Made by a program: the position numbers and the translations under genes. A stretch of 64,000 bases of DNA, from assembly GCF_900115175.1 (NCBI RefSeq), contig NZ_FOYV01000001.1, forward strand, positions 806,001 to 870,000, written 5' to 3'. Positions 56,712-64,000 of this stretch are shown piece after piece. The notes below the pieces were generated by a model, which did no database searches, had not been told where the DNA came from, and saw only the letters and a program-made list of their open reading frames with translations. Origin of the DNA: Marinobacter gudaonensis (lineage in GTDB: Bacteria; Pseudomonadota; Gammaproteobacteria; Pseudomonadales; Oleiphilaceae). Position 1 is the first letter of the stretch; each line of letters starts with the position of its first letter.

Positions 56712-57743
56712 ATGTCAGTCATAGCATCACCTACCGCCACAACAAGCGAACCCGGCCTTTCCCGCCGCTTCTGCGTGGCCCCGATGATGGACTGGACCAC
56801 GAGCCACTATCGCTATCTGGCCCGGCAGCTGAGTCGACACACGCTCCTGTACACCGAGATGGTCACCACCGGCGCCCTCATTCATGGCGACACGGCCCGC
56901 TTTCTTCGCCACGACGAAGCCGAGTACCCGCTCGCGCTCCAGCTCGGTGGCAGCGATGCCGGTGAGCTGGCCCATTGCGCAAAGCTGGCCCGGGACTACG
57001 GGTTTGATGAGGTTAACCTGAACGTGGGTTGCCCGAGCGATCGCGTGCAGAACAACATGATTGGCGCCTGTCTGATGGGCCATCCCGACAAGGTGGCGGA
57101 GGGGGTACAGGCGATGATCGAGGCCACAGACCTACCGGTGACGGTCAAGCACCGCATTGGCATTGATGGTCGGGAATCCTGGGACGACCTCTGCGAGTTT
57201 GTGGAGAAAGTGGCCGCCGCCGGTTGCAGGACCTTTATCGTACATGCCCGTATTGCCATTCTTGAGGGCTTGAGCCCGAAGGAAAATCGCGAAGTTCCGC
57301 CGCTCAAATACGACTGGGTGTACCGGCTCAAGGCGAAATATCCGGAGCTTGAGATCATCATTAACGGCGGCATCAAGACCTTTGACGAGTGCCACGAGCA
57401 TCTGCGTCACACCGACGGTGTGATGCTCGGACGTGAGGCTTACCATAATCCGTGGCTGCTGGCCGGTGTGGACTCGGAGTTCTTTGGCACCGACGCGCCG
57501 GTGCGCACCAGACACGAAGCGTTACGCGCCATGCTGCCGTTTATCCAGAGTGAACTGGAGCGGGGCGTTTACCTTACCCATATGTCCCGGCACTTGCTCG
57601 GTCTGTTCCATGGCCAGCCCGGAGGCCGCCAGTTCCGACGCTACATCAGCGAAAACGCCCACAAATCCGGCGCAGGCCTCGAAGTCATCGAAACAGCGCT
57701 CGATAAAGTGCGCGAATCCGACGCCGAGATTGCCGAAGCGTAA
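56712..57743 (+). CDS. dusA: tRNA-dihydrouridine(20/20a) synthase DusA
   Basis: FMN/NADPH enzyme reducing U20/U20a in tRNA D-loops, 343 aa. FCVAPMMDWTTSHYRYLARQ at the N-terminus defines the DusA subfamily, and the catalytic cysteine lies in NLNVGCPSDRVQNN. Length and the C-terminal helical domain agree. It appears to be a single-gene unit, 147 bp after the nitronate monooxygenase and 127 bp before tal. Confidence 0.95.
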   Translation: MSVIASPTATTSEPGLSRRFCVAPMMDWTTSHYRYLARQLSRHTLLYTEMVTTGALIHGDTARFLRHDEAEYPLALQLGGSDAGELAHCAKLARDYGFDEVNLNVGCPSDRVQNNMIGACLMGHPDKVAEGVQAMIEATDLPVTVKHRIGIDGRESWDDLCEFVEKVAAAGCRTFIVHARIAILEGLSPKENREVPPLKYDWVYRLKAKYPELEIIINGGIKTFDECHEHLRHTDGVMLGREAYHNPWLLAGVDSEFFGTDAPVRTRHEALRAMLPFIQSELERGVYLTHMSRHLLGLFHGQPGGRQFRRYISENAHKSGAGLEVIETALDKVRESDAEIAEA

Positions 57744-57870
57744 CCGGCGTCAATCACCGCCATACCTTTTGTTGTCTTGTTCCTGTCAGGACGGCCCGTT
57801 ATTGTAGGCGTATAGCCAGCGCCCGGGAGTCGGGCGTACCAGTAACAGATCAACCGGGACGACAGAACGA

Positions 57871-58836
57871 ATGACCAGCAAGCTTGAACAACTGAAAGCC
57901 ATGACCACAGTCGTGGCCGACACCGGCGATATCGAGGCCATTGCCAAGTGGCGGCCGGAAGATGCCACCACGAATCCGTCGCTGCTGCTGAAAGCCGCCG
58001 CGTCCGACGCCTACCGCCCGATGCTGGACAAAGCCGTGGCCGAGGCTCGCCGGCAGGGCGGATCCGACGCCGAGCAGCTGACTGTAGCAACGGATACCCT
58101 GGCGGTACTGGCCGGCAAAGAGATCCTGGGCCTGATCCCGGGCGTGGTATCCACCGAGGTGGATGCGCGCCTGTCCTTTGACACCGCGGCCACTCTGGAA
58201 CGCGCCCGCCGACTGGTGGAGCTGTACGATCGCCAGGGCGTGGATACCAGCCGCGTACTGATCAAGATAGCCTCCACCTGGGAGGGCATTCGCGCGGCCG
58301 AACAGCTTGAGAAAGAGGGCATCCGTTGCAACCTTACCCTGTTGTTCTCGTTTATCCAGGCCGCCGCCTGCGCCCAGGCGGGTGCCTTCCTGATTTCACC
58401 CTTCGTGGGCCGCATCCTTGATTGGCACCTGGCAAACAGTGGTCGGGACAGCTACGCCGCCGCGGAGGATCCCGGGGTATTGTCGGTAAGCCGGATCTAC
58501 AATTACTACAAGGCAAACGGGTTCGATACCGTGGTCATGGGCGCCAGCTTCCGGAACACCGGGGAGATTGAGATGCTGGCCGGCTGCGACCGCCTCACCA
58601 TCAGCCCGGCCCTTCTGCAGGAACTCCAGGACGATGCTGGAGAACTGCCGCGCCGACTGGCTCCTGAATCGGCCAGCAGCCAGGACCGTCCAGGTGCCAT
58701 CGATGAAAAGTTGTTCCGGTGGGAGTCTAACGAAGACGCCATGGCCACGGAAAAACTGGCCGATGGCATTCGCCGGTTCACCGCCGACCAGATTGAGCTT
58801 GAACACCGGGTCCGGCAGCTTGCCAAAGCCGCCTGA
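57871..58836 (+). CDS. tal: Transaldolase
   Basis: Pentose-phosphate enzyme of 321 aa (TalA/TalB class). The Schiff-base lysine lies in [13 protein letters not shown]; the opening [23 protein letters not shown] (in part: [15 protein letters not shown]) is standard. It produces erythrose 4-phosphate, a substrate of the DAHP-synthase-like enzyme two genes downstream, so the tal-terB-DAHPS run may be a functional group. Confidence 0.96.
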   Translation: MTSKLEQLKAMTTVVADTGDIEAIAKWRPEDATTNPSLLLKAAASDAYRPMLDKAVAEARRQGGSDAEQLTVATDTLAVLAGKEILGLIPGVVSTEVDARLSFDTAATLERARRLVELYDRQGVDTSRVLIKIASTWEGIRAAEQLEKEGIRCNLTLLFSFIQAAACAQAGAFLISPFVGRILDWHLANSGRDSYAAAEDPGVLSVSRIYNYYKANGFDTVVMGASFRNTGEIEMLAGCDRLTISPALLQELQDDAGELPRRLAPESASSQDRPGAIDEKLFRWESNEDAMATEKLADGIRRFTADQIELEHRVRQLAKAA

Positions 58837-58877
58837 GATCAGACCCGAACGACCGTAACGGAGAAGAAAGCCTGACC

Positions 58878-59327
58878 ATGATCGAGCGTCTGAAAATGCT
58901 CTTTGCCGGCCCCGAGGGCAACCAGCCGGAACCCGACAGCCACCAACTGGCAGTGGCGGCCACCGCGCTGATGGTTCAGTTGTCGAGGGTGGACCAGCAC
59001 GAGGACGAACGGGAACTGAAGGCCATTGTCGACGGCGCGGTAAAAGCCCACCAGGTGTCCCGGGAGGAAGCCGAGGAAATCCTGGCCGATGCACTCAGCC
59101 ATGCTGACGACGCCGTCTCGATGTACGAGTTTACCGGTTTGATCAACGAGCACCTCAACCAAGAGGATAAACAGGCCCTGCTCGAAAGCATCTGGCGCGT
59201 GGCCTTTGCCGACGGTCGTATCGATAAATACGAGGAACACCTTATTCGCCGCATGGCGGACCTGCTGCATCTTAATCACAGAGAATACATGCAGGCGCGG
59301 CACCGGGCCGAAGGCACCGGTTCCTGA
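58878..59327 (+). CDS. TerB-like tellurite-resistance-domain protein
   Basis: 149 aa all-helical protein. QLAVAATALMVQLSRVDQHE and ESIWRVAFADGRIDKYEE are the two TerB repeats with acidic metal-binding residues. Despite the name, such proteins are mostly uncharacterised and other ter genes are missing here. It starts 42 bp after tal and ends 11 bp before the next gene, so it is part of one transcript. Confidence 0.88.
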   Translation: MIERLKMLFAGPEGNQPEPDSHQLAVAATALMVQLSRVDQHEDERELKAIVDGAVKAHQVSREEAEEILADALSHADDAVSMYEFTGLINEHLNQEDKQALLESIWRVAFADGRIDKYEEHLIRRMADLLHLNHREYMQARHRAEGTGS

Positions 59328-59338
59328 AAGGAGACATC

Positions 59339-60466
59339 ATGCTAGCCATTCTGCATCCGAACATTTCGCTGGACAGCGAGGAGTACCGCACCACCCTGCA
59401 CTACCTGGAGCATCTGCCGGGAGTATCGATCCGGGTCCACGAGGTACAGGGTGCCAGCCAGCGGTTAACCGAGATCTATCTCCTCGGGGAAACCAAGTCC
59501 CTCAACAAGGAAGAAATCGAGGCCCTTCCCGCTGTCGAGCGCGCCATCCGTATCTCGGAAGACTACCGGATCCTTGGCCGGCACCGGGACGATCGGCGCC
59601 AGAGCGGGTTCACCTACAACGGCGTGGAGTTCAGCCAGTCCAACCTGAATGTCTTTGCGGGGCTCTGCGCCGTGGACGTGCCAGAACACGTTGAAATGAT
59701 GATGCAGGCCCTGGAAGATCACGGAGAGGTATGCACGCGCATGGGCGCCTACAAGCCGCGTACCAACCCCTATTCATTCCAGGGCCATGGCAAAGGCTGC
59801 CTGCCCTGGGTGTTCGAGAAGGCGGGCAAGCACGGTATCAAGGTGATCGCCATGGAGATCACCCACGAGAGCCACATTGAGGAAATCGACAACTGCCTGG
59901 AAAAGCTCGGGCGGCCAACTGGTGTCATGCTGCAGGTGGGCACCCGCAATACCCAGAACTTTGAATTGCTGAAGGCTATTGGCCGTCAGAACACCTATCC
60001 GGTTCTGCTCAAGCGGGGCTTCGGTATTACCCTGAACGAATCCCTGAACGCAGCCGAATATCTGGCCAGCGAGGGTAATGCTAACGTCATTTTCTGCCTG
60101 CGCGGCATGAAAACCGAGGCCGGCCAGCCGCACCGGAACATGGTGGACTTTGCCCATGTGCCCGCCGTCAAGCGCCTCACACGTATGCCCGTGTGCGTGG
60201 ACCCATCCCATTCCGTGGGCAGCCGGGAACAGTCCCCCGAAGGCATCCTGGATGTCATGCACGCCACCGCCCAGGGCGTCATTGCCGGCGCCAACATGGT
60301 ACTGGTGGATTTCCACCCGAAGCCGGAAAAGGCTCTGGTGGATGGCCCACAAGCCCTGTTGATGAATGAATTACCGGCGTACCTGGAGGACATCCGGCTC
60401 TGCCACGACACCTGGAAAAAACGCCAGGCCATCTATGATCGGCTGAAGGAAAACGCAGCAGAATGA
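59339..60466 (+). CDS. Type-I-beta DAHP-synthase-like protein with altered motifs
   Basis: 375 aa. The layout matches Thermotoga/Bacillus-type DAHP synthase: an N-terminal ferredoxin-like domain (~1-85) and a TIM barrel. RMGAYKPRTNPYSFQGHG, VLLKRGF and VDPSHSVGSR are clear. But GPCS reads GLCA, the usual CERG reads CLRG, IGARN reads VGTRN, and the metal glutamate of VEVHPEPEKA is an aspartate (VDFHPKPEKA). The metal cysteine and histidine remain. It may be an active aromatic-pathway entry enzyme or a changed relative. It overlaps the GDPD gene by ATGA. Confidence 0.85.
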   Translation: MLAILHPNISLDSEEYRTTLHYLEHLPGVSIRVHEVQGASQRLTEIYLLGETKSLNKEEIEALPAVERAIRISEDYRILGRHRDDRRQSGFTYNGVEFSQSNLNVFAGLCAVDVPEHVEMMMQALEDHGEVCTRMGAYKPRTNPYSFQGHGKGCLPWVFEKAGKHGIKVIAMEITHESHIEEIDNCLEKLGRPTGVMLQVGTRNTQNFELLKAIGRQNTYPVLLKRGFGITLNESLNAAEYLASEGNANVIFCLRGMKTEAGQPHRNMVDFAHVPAVKRLTRMPVCVDPSHSVGSREQSPEGILDVMHATAQGVIAGANMVLVDFHPKPEKALVDGPQALLMNELPAYLEDIRLCHDTWKKRQAIYDRLKENAAE

Positions 60467-61281
60467 TCGTATACGGACACAGGGGCGCCAAGGGAGAAGC
60501 GCCTGAAAACACACTTCCCGGCTTTCGCCATGCCTATCGACACGGCATCCGTCATTTCGAACTGGATCTCGTGTTGTCCAAGGATGGAATACCGGTTCTG
60601 GTGCACGACCTCTCGGTAGACCGCACCACCTATCTCAAGGGCGACATCAGCCAGTTTACCGCCCGGGAGCTGGCCGCCATGGACGCGCGGCGAAACACCA
60701 GCTCCTGGCCCACGGCAGCCGGCATTCCGTCGCTGGAGGACCTGCTGGATCAGTTCGATGACCTGGAGCACCTGCAACTGGAGGTGAAGAAGGACAAGCG
60801 CCCGCGACTCAACATCCTTTCCAATCGGCTGACAGAAATCATCCAGCGCAGGGATCTCTACGAAAAGGTCGCGATTACCTCGTCAGACACCTGGTTCCTT
60901 AACGAAATCCGGCGCCGCAACCGTAACATCCGCATTGGCCTGGTGAGCGACCGAAAATTCCCTAAGCCCCTTAATGTCGCAACCCGCCTGAACTGCGAAT
61001 ACCTCTGCATCAACTGGAGGCTCTGCTCGAAGGAACTGGTGAGCATGGCTCATCGGCGAGGAATGCACGTCTCCACCTGGACGGTAAACCGCATTCACGA
61101 CATGTTGCAGCTGGAAGGAATGGGCGTAGACAGCATCATTACCGACTATCCCACAAGCACACGAATTTTCTTCGATAACCGGTCCCGGACGCTACTGAAC
61201 CTCCCCGGACAGGAAGCATCGACGACCGCACCCGAGCCCAAGGCGGAAGAGAGATTCCGCCTGAGCCCCAGTTCACGCTGA
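60463..61281 (+). CDS. Glycerophosphodiester phosphodiesterase
   Basis: 272 aa cytosolic TIM-barrel enzyme (no signal peptide) that cuts glycerophosphodiesters to glycerol 3-phosphate. GHRGAKGEAPENTLPGF, then HFELDLVLSKDGIPVLVHD hold the catalytic histidines and metal acids; LQLEVKKD carries the next glutamate. About 40 residues at the C-terminus are a polar tail. Translation is coupled to the preceding gene by a 4-bp overlap. Confidence 0.92.
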   Translation: MIVYGHRGAKGEAPENTLPGFRHAYRHGIRHFELDLVLSKDGIPVLVHDLSVDRTTYLKGDISQFTARELAAMDARRNTSSWPTAAGIPSLEDLLDQFDDLEHLQLEVKKDKRPRLNILSNRLTEIIQRRDLYEKVAITSSDTWFLNEIRRRNRNIRIGLVSDRKFPKPLNVATRLNCEYLCINWRLCSKELVSMAHRRGMHVSTWTVNRIHDMLQLEGMGVDSIITDYPTSTRIFFDNRSRTLLNLPGQEASTTAPEPKAEERFRLSPSSR

Positions 61282-61282
61282 G

Positions 61283-61300
61283 CCGGATCAGAAGATCCGG
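61283..61300. terminator. Hairpin between convergent GDPD gene and sthA
   Basis: CCGGATC-AGAA-GATCCGG (61283-61289 with 61294-61300) includes the sthA stop codon. There is only a two-base T run, so it is a weak candidate for a shared transcript end. Confidence 0.4.
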
Positions 61301-62679
61301 TTCAGGCCATTCAGGGCAGCTACGCGGTATGCTTCTGCCATGGTCGGATAGTTGAACGTCGTGTTGATAAAGTAGTTCAGGGAGTTGGCCTCCCCTTCCT
61401 GGTTCATGATGGCCTGGCCGATGTGCACGATCTCGGCGGCCTGGTCACCAAAGCAGTGAATCCCCAGGATTTGGCGCGTTTCCCGGTGGAACAGGATCTT
61501 GAGCATGCCCACCGCCTCACCGGTAATCTGGGCGCGCGCCAGGTCCTTGAAGAACGCCTGCCCCACTTCGTAGGGTACCTTGGCCTCGGTCAGCTCGCGC
61601 TCTGTCTTGCCTACGGAGCTGATCTCAGGAATGGTGTAGATGCCGGTTGGAACGTCCGAAACGAACCGGAAGTACTCGTCCTGAACGATATCCGAGGAGG
61701 CTGAGCGACCCTGGTCGTAGGCAGCGCTGGCCAGGCTCGGCCAGCCAATCACGTCGCCGGCGGCGTAGACATTTTCCACCTCGGTCCGATAGTGCTCGTC
61801 CACAGCCAGTTGGCCACGGCCATTGGGCACCAGACCAATGTTTTCCAGACCAAGCTTCTCGGTATTACCGCTGCGCCCATTACACCAGAGGAAGGCATCG
61901 GCCCGGATTTTCTTGCCCGACTGCAGCGAAAGCACCACGCCGTGGTCATCGCCCACCACGCTTTCATACTGCTCGTTGTGACGCACCAGCACGCCGTTGT
62001 TCCTCAGGTGGTAGCTCAGTGCATCGGAAATCTCGTCATCCAGGAATGTCAGCAGGCGGCTGCCCGGGTTGATGAGATCCACTTTCACGCCCAGACCAGC
62101 AAAGATCGAGGCGTATTCCGAGCCGATAACCCCGGCGCCGTAGATTACGAGTGTACGCGGCGTGTGCGACAGGTTGAGGATGGTGTCAGAGTTGTAGATC
62201 CGGTGGTGGCGAAAATCCACATCGGGCGGCAGGTAAGGCCGGGAGCCGGTGGCAATGATCGCCTGCTTGAAGTGCAGGATTTCCGAGGACTTGCTACCAC
62301 GGACTTCAATGCGGTTTTTATCGATGAAGGAAGCCCGGCCGTTGATCAGATCCACCCGGTTGCGGGCGTAGAACTGAGTCCGCAACTTTACCTGTTTACC
62401 GATCACCTTCTGGGCATTCTGGAGCACCCTCGGGAAGGAGAACCAACGGGGCTCGCCGATATCCCGGAACATCTGGTTGGTGTTGAAGGTAATGATCTGC
62501 TTGACGGAGTGACGCAGCGCCTTTGAGGGGATGGTTCCCCAGTGAGTGCAGTTACCACCAACGGTCGGCTTGTCCTCGATGATCGCGACACGTTTGCCGT
62601 GTTTCGTCGCATTCATCGCCGCGCCTTCGCCGGACGGTCCGGCGCCGATAACGACGACGTCGTAATGATGTTCTGCCAT
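61288..62679 (-). CDS. sthA: Soluble pyridine nucleotide transhydrogenase SthA
   Basis: FAD protein of 463 aa that converts NADPH plus NAD+ to NADP+ plus [18 protein letters not shown] binds [22 protein letters not shown] is the SthA variant of the disulfide-reductase motif, with the second cysteine absent, which separates it from lipoamide dehydrogenase. [20 protein letters not shown] is the nucleotide domain. It helps to balance NADPH during growth on respiratory substrates. Confidence 0.96.
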   Translation of the reverse strand: MAEHHYDVVVIGAGPSGEGAAMNATKHGKRVAIIEDKPTVGGNCTHWGTIPSKALRHSVKQIITFNTNQMFRDIGEPRWFSFPRVLQNAQKVIGKQVKLRTQFYARNRVDLINGRASFIDKNRIEVRGSKSSEILHFKQAIIATGSRPYLPPDVDFRHHRIYNSDTILNLSHTPRTLVIYGAGVIGSEYASIFAGLGVKVDLINPGSRLLTFLDDEISDALSYHLRNNGVLVRHNEQYESVVGDDHGVVLSLQSGKKIRADAFLWCNGRSGNTEKLGLENIGLVPNGRGQLAVDEHYRTEVENVYAAGDVIGWPSLASAAYDQGRSASSDIVQDEYFRFVSDVPTGIYTIPEISSVGKTERELTEAKVPYEVGQAFFKDLARAQITGEAVGMLKILFHRETRQILGIHCFGDQAAEIVHIGQAIMNQEGEANSLNYFINTTFNYPTMAEAYRVAALNGLNRIF

Positions 62680-62742
62680 GCGCGCAGTGACTCCTTATCT
62701 ACGTCGTGGATATGTATTGTGCGTCAACAACACCAGGTCGGC

Positions 62743-62985
62743 TTATTGCCCGTCGGCCTTGGTCGCATCGTAAGCGAGCTCTTCACTGCCCTTCCTGGAA
62801 AGGCGCTCGTTTTCCTCTTCGCATTTTTTGGTGTTGCCACCACAGATCTCGCAGGACTGGCTGATGCCGAGTGCACCGATGCCGCCACAGGTGCCACTAA
62901 TCGGCTTGCGACCGAACATCACGCCGATCGACATGGCCGCCACCAACAGCACCACAATAAACAGAACCAGAAGAAAGGTACCCAT
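62743..62985 (-). CDS. nqrM: Na+-NQR maturation protein NqrM
   Basis: 80 aa with one N-terminal TM helix (~4-24) and a cytosolic cysteine-rich part: GRKPISGTCGGIGALGI, then SCEICGG and KKCEEEN, four cysteines in all. NqrM (DUF539) is thought to deliver the iron held between NqrD and NqrE subunits. It lies 11 bp after apbE, the usual end of nqrABCDEF-apbE-nqrM operons. Confidence 0.95.
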   Translation of the reverse strand: MGTFLLVLFIVVLLVAAMSIGVMFGRKPISGTCGGIGALGISQSCEICGGNTKKCEEENERLSRKGSEELAYDATKADGQ

Positions 62986-62996
62986 GTTGCCCTCCC

Positions 62997-64000
62997 CTAT
63001 TGAGTCACAAAGGACGAAAAGGCCGGCGTCTGATGCGTTTCAAAGCCGTCTTCCGTCCGGACAATAAAATAGGCGGGAATGTTTTCCCGCACCGCCAGTT
63101 CGTTGGCTCTCTCGTATCCCATCACGTTAAAGCCCGTTGCCAGGGCATCAGCGGTCATGCAGTCGTCCGCCAGAACCGTTACCGATGCCAGGTTATGAGT
63201 GATTGGCTCACCCGTCTCAGGGTCAATTGTATGGGAATAACGCCGACCTTCCGATTCGTAATAATTACGATAATCACCCGATGTTGCCATAGCGCGGGAT
63301 TCCAGCGCCACCACACGATTTACCTGCCGCCCCTCAGACACCGGCTGCTCAATCGCCAGCCGCCAGGCGATACCATCAGGCTTGCGGCCGTTCACACGCA
63401 CCTCGCCGCCTATCTCCACCAGATAGGCCTGGATGCCCTCGCCCTCGAGAAACCGAGCCACCACGTCCACGCCGTAGCCCTTGGCAATGGCTGAAAGATC
63501 AACGTATTGGGCTGGCGTCGCCCTGACTGCCGGCGGCTCTGCCCTCAGCTCGAGCTTTTCAAAACCGGTAGCAGCGAGCAACTGGGCCAGCGCCTCTGGC
63601 GAAGGCACCTGTTCTGGCCGCGCCTCGGGCCCAAAACCCCACAGGTTGACCACCGGACCAATGGTCACGTCAAAGGCGCCATTGGTCAGCCTGGAGACAC
63701 CATGGGCGGCCTGAAGCACTTCCAGCAGGCCGCTTGAAACCGGTACCCATTCAGACTGGTCGTCCATCCGATTGAATCGGGAGAGTTCCGAATCGGCGCG
63801 CCAGGTGGACATGGACGCGTCCACCTCCTCCAGAACGGTTTCGATGCCGCTGGCCAGAGTCTCGAGCCTTTCCTGATCGTCCGTCAATACGACATTAATG
63901 TGGTAGGTGGTGCCGAATACAGGGCCGGAGATCTCCCAGACCTGTTCCTCGGGCTGAAACGAACAACCCGCCAGAACAACCAGGGCCAGCGCTGAAAGCG
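62997..64000 (-). CDS. apbE: FAD:protein FMN transferase ApbE, 5' end missing
   Basis: The frame is open to the right edge, so the start lies outside. The visible N-terminus is a lipoprotein signal with lipobox LAGC near 63967-63956, followed by EISGPVFGTTYHINVV, the usual ApbE start. RADSELSRFN, VDLSAIAKGYGVD and SVTVLADDCMTADALATG are family motifs, the last with the metal aspartate. It attaches FMN covalently to NqrB and NqrC. Its place before nqrM predicts nqrF and the other nqr genes just beyond the window. Confidence 0.95.
   Translation of the reverse strand, partial: LSALALVVLAGCSFQPEEQVWEISGPVFGTTYHINVVLTDDQERLETLASGIETVLEEVDASMSTWRADSELSRFNRMDDQSEWVPVSSGLLEVLQAAHGVSRLTNGAFDVTIGPVVNLWGFGPEARPEQVPSPEALAQLLAATGFEKLELRAEPPAVRATPAQYVDLSAIAKGYGVDVVARFLEGEGIQAYLVEIGGEVRVNGRKPDGIAWRLAIEQPVSEGRQVNRVVALESRAMATSGDYRNYYESEGRRYSHTIDPETGEPITHNLASVTVLADDCMTADALATGFNVMGYERANELAVRENIPAYFIVRTEDGFETHQTPAFSSFVTQ

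Noticed and set aside
58878..59327. Tellurite-resistance operon
   Set aside because: Only a TerB-like domain gene is present; no terA, terC, terD or terZ homologue is seen nearby.

Overview
The window reads as chromosomal core of a GC-rich (roughly 58-60% by eye) marine gammaproteobacterium, most like Marinobacter. This rests on protein style, on a TAXI-type TRAP transporter, on Na+-NQR maturation genes, and on a Pseudomonas/E. coli-like yceD-rpmF-plsX-fabD-fabG-acpP-fabF-pabC-mltG-tmk block. I see no phage, insertion sequence, integron, CRISPR array or rRNA operon. Genes are densely packed, several convergent pairs overlap, and the only long non-coding stretch is the roughly 600-bp region ahead of rne.

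Layout. 1-3.7 kb: a general L-amino-acid ABC importer on the minus strand (aapJ-aapQ-aapM-aapP, last gene cut by the left edge), preceded by a very good sigma-54 promoter and an NtrC-type enhancer. 3.8-8.7 kb: a large membrane-anchored sugar-dehydrogenase-like fusion protein, fpr with a divergent FinR-like LysR regulator, and miaE. 8.8-19.3 kb: acnB behind a striking inverted repeat, a quinone oxidoreductase, a TAXI-TRAP transporter with a TauE/SafE exporter, and putP with an AraC-type regulator and a 21-bp-phased direct repeat. 19.4-31 kb: fatty-acid synthesis cluster without fabH, with holB absent after tmk, then yceF, sppA, a HAD phosphatase and rluC.

31-41.7 kb: an RNA-metabolism and gluconeogenesis section: rne (RNase E) with a structured leader, a UPF0149 gene, a PHP phosphatase, YciI, SH3 and PilZ genes, rraA (RNase E inhibitor) downstream of ppsA, and divergent ppsR (PEP synthase regulatory kinase/phosphorylase). 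41.7-49.7 kb: a PreP-like M16 protease; a run of an unknown two-TM protein, a PEGA/MORN-repeat exported protein and a membrane-tethered response regulator; a MobA-like gene with no ordinary start codon; an unusual PTPS-like protein; and tRNA-Glu and tRNA-Ala below gltX. 49.8-64 kb: gltX, a Zur-controlled znuA, an AEC carrier, an SDR, a thioesterase, HPP protein, nitronate monooxygenase, dusA, a tal-terB-DAHP synthase-like-GDPD run, sthA, and nqrM/apbE, which are the tail of an nqr operon entering from the right edge.

Most genes are housekeeping. The most original material is (i) the 45-48 kb PEGA/MORN plus tail-anchored response-regulator neighbourhood, (ii) the three-part dehydrogenase fusion at 3.8-6.2 kb, (iii) the PTPS-like protein with displaced metal ligands, (iv) the DAHP-synthase-like protein with changed active-site motifs, and (v) regulatory DNA: sigma-54/NtrC at aapJ, phased repeats at putP, Zur at znuA, the rne leader and the acnB inverted repeat. 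Several starts are not ATG (acnB GTG, ppsA TTG, mltG probably TTG, rraA GTG, pabC GTG). All family assignments come from reading the protein sequences; no search was run.
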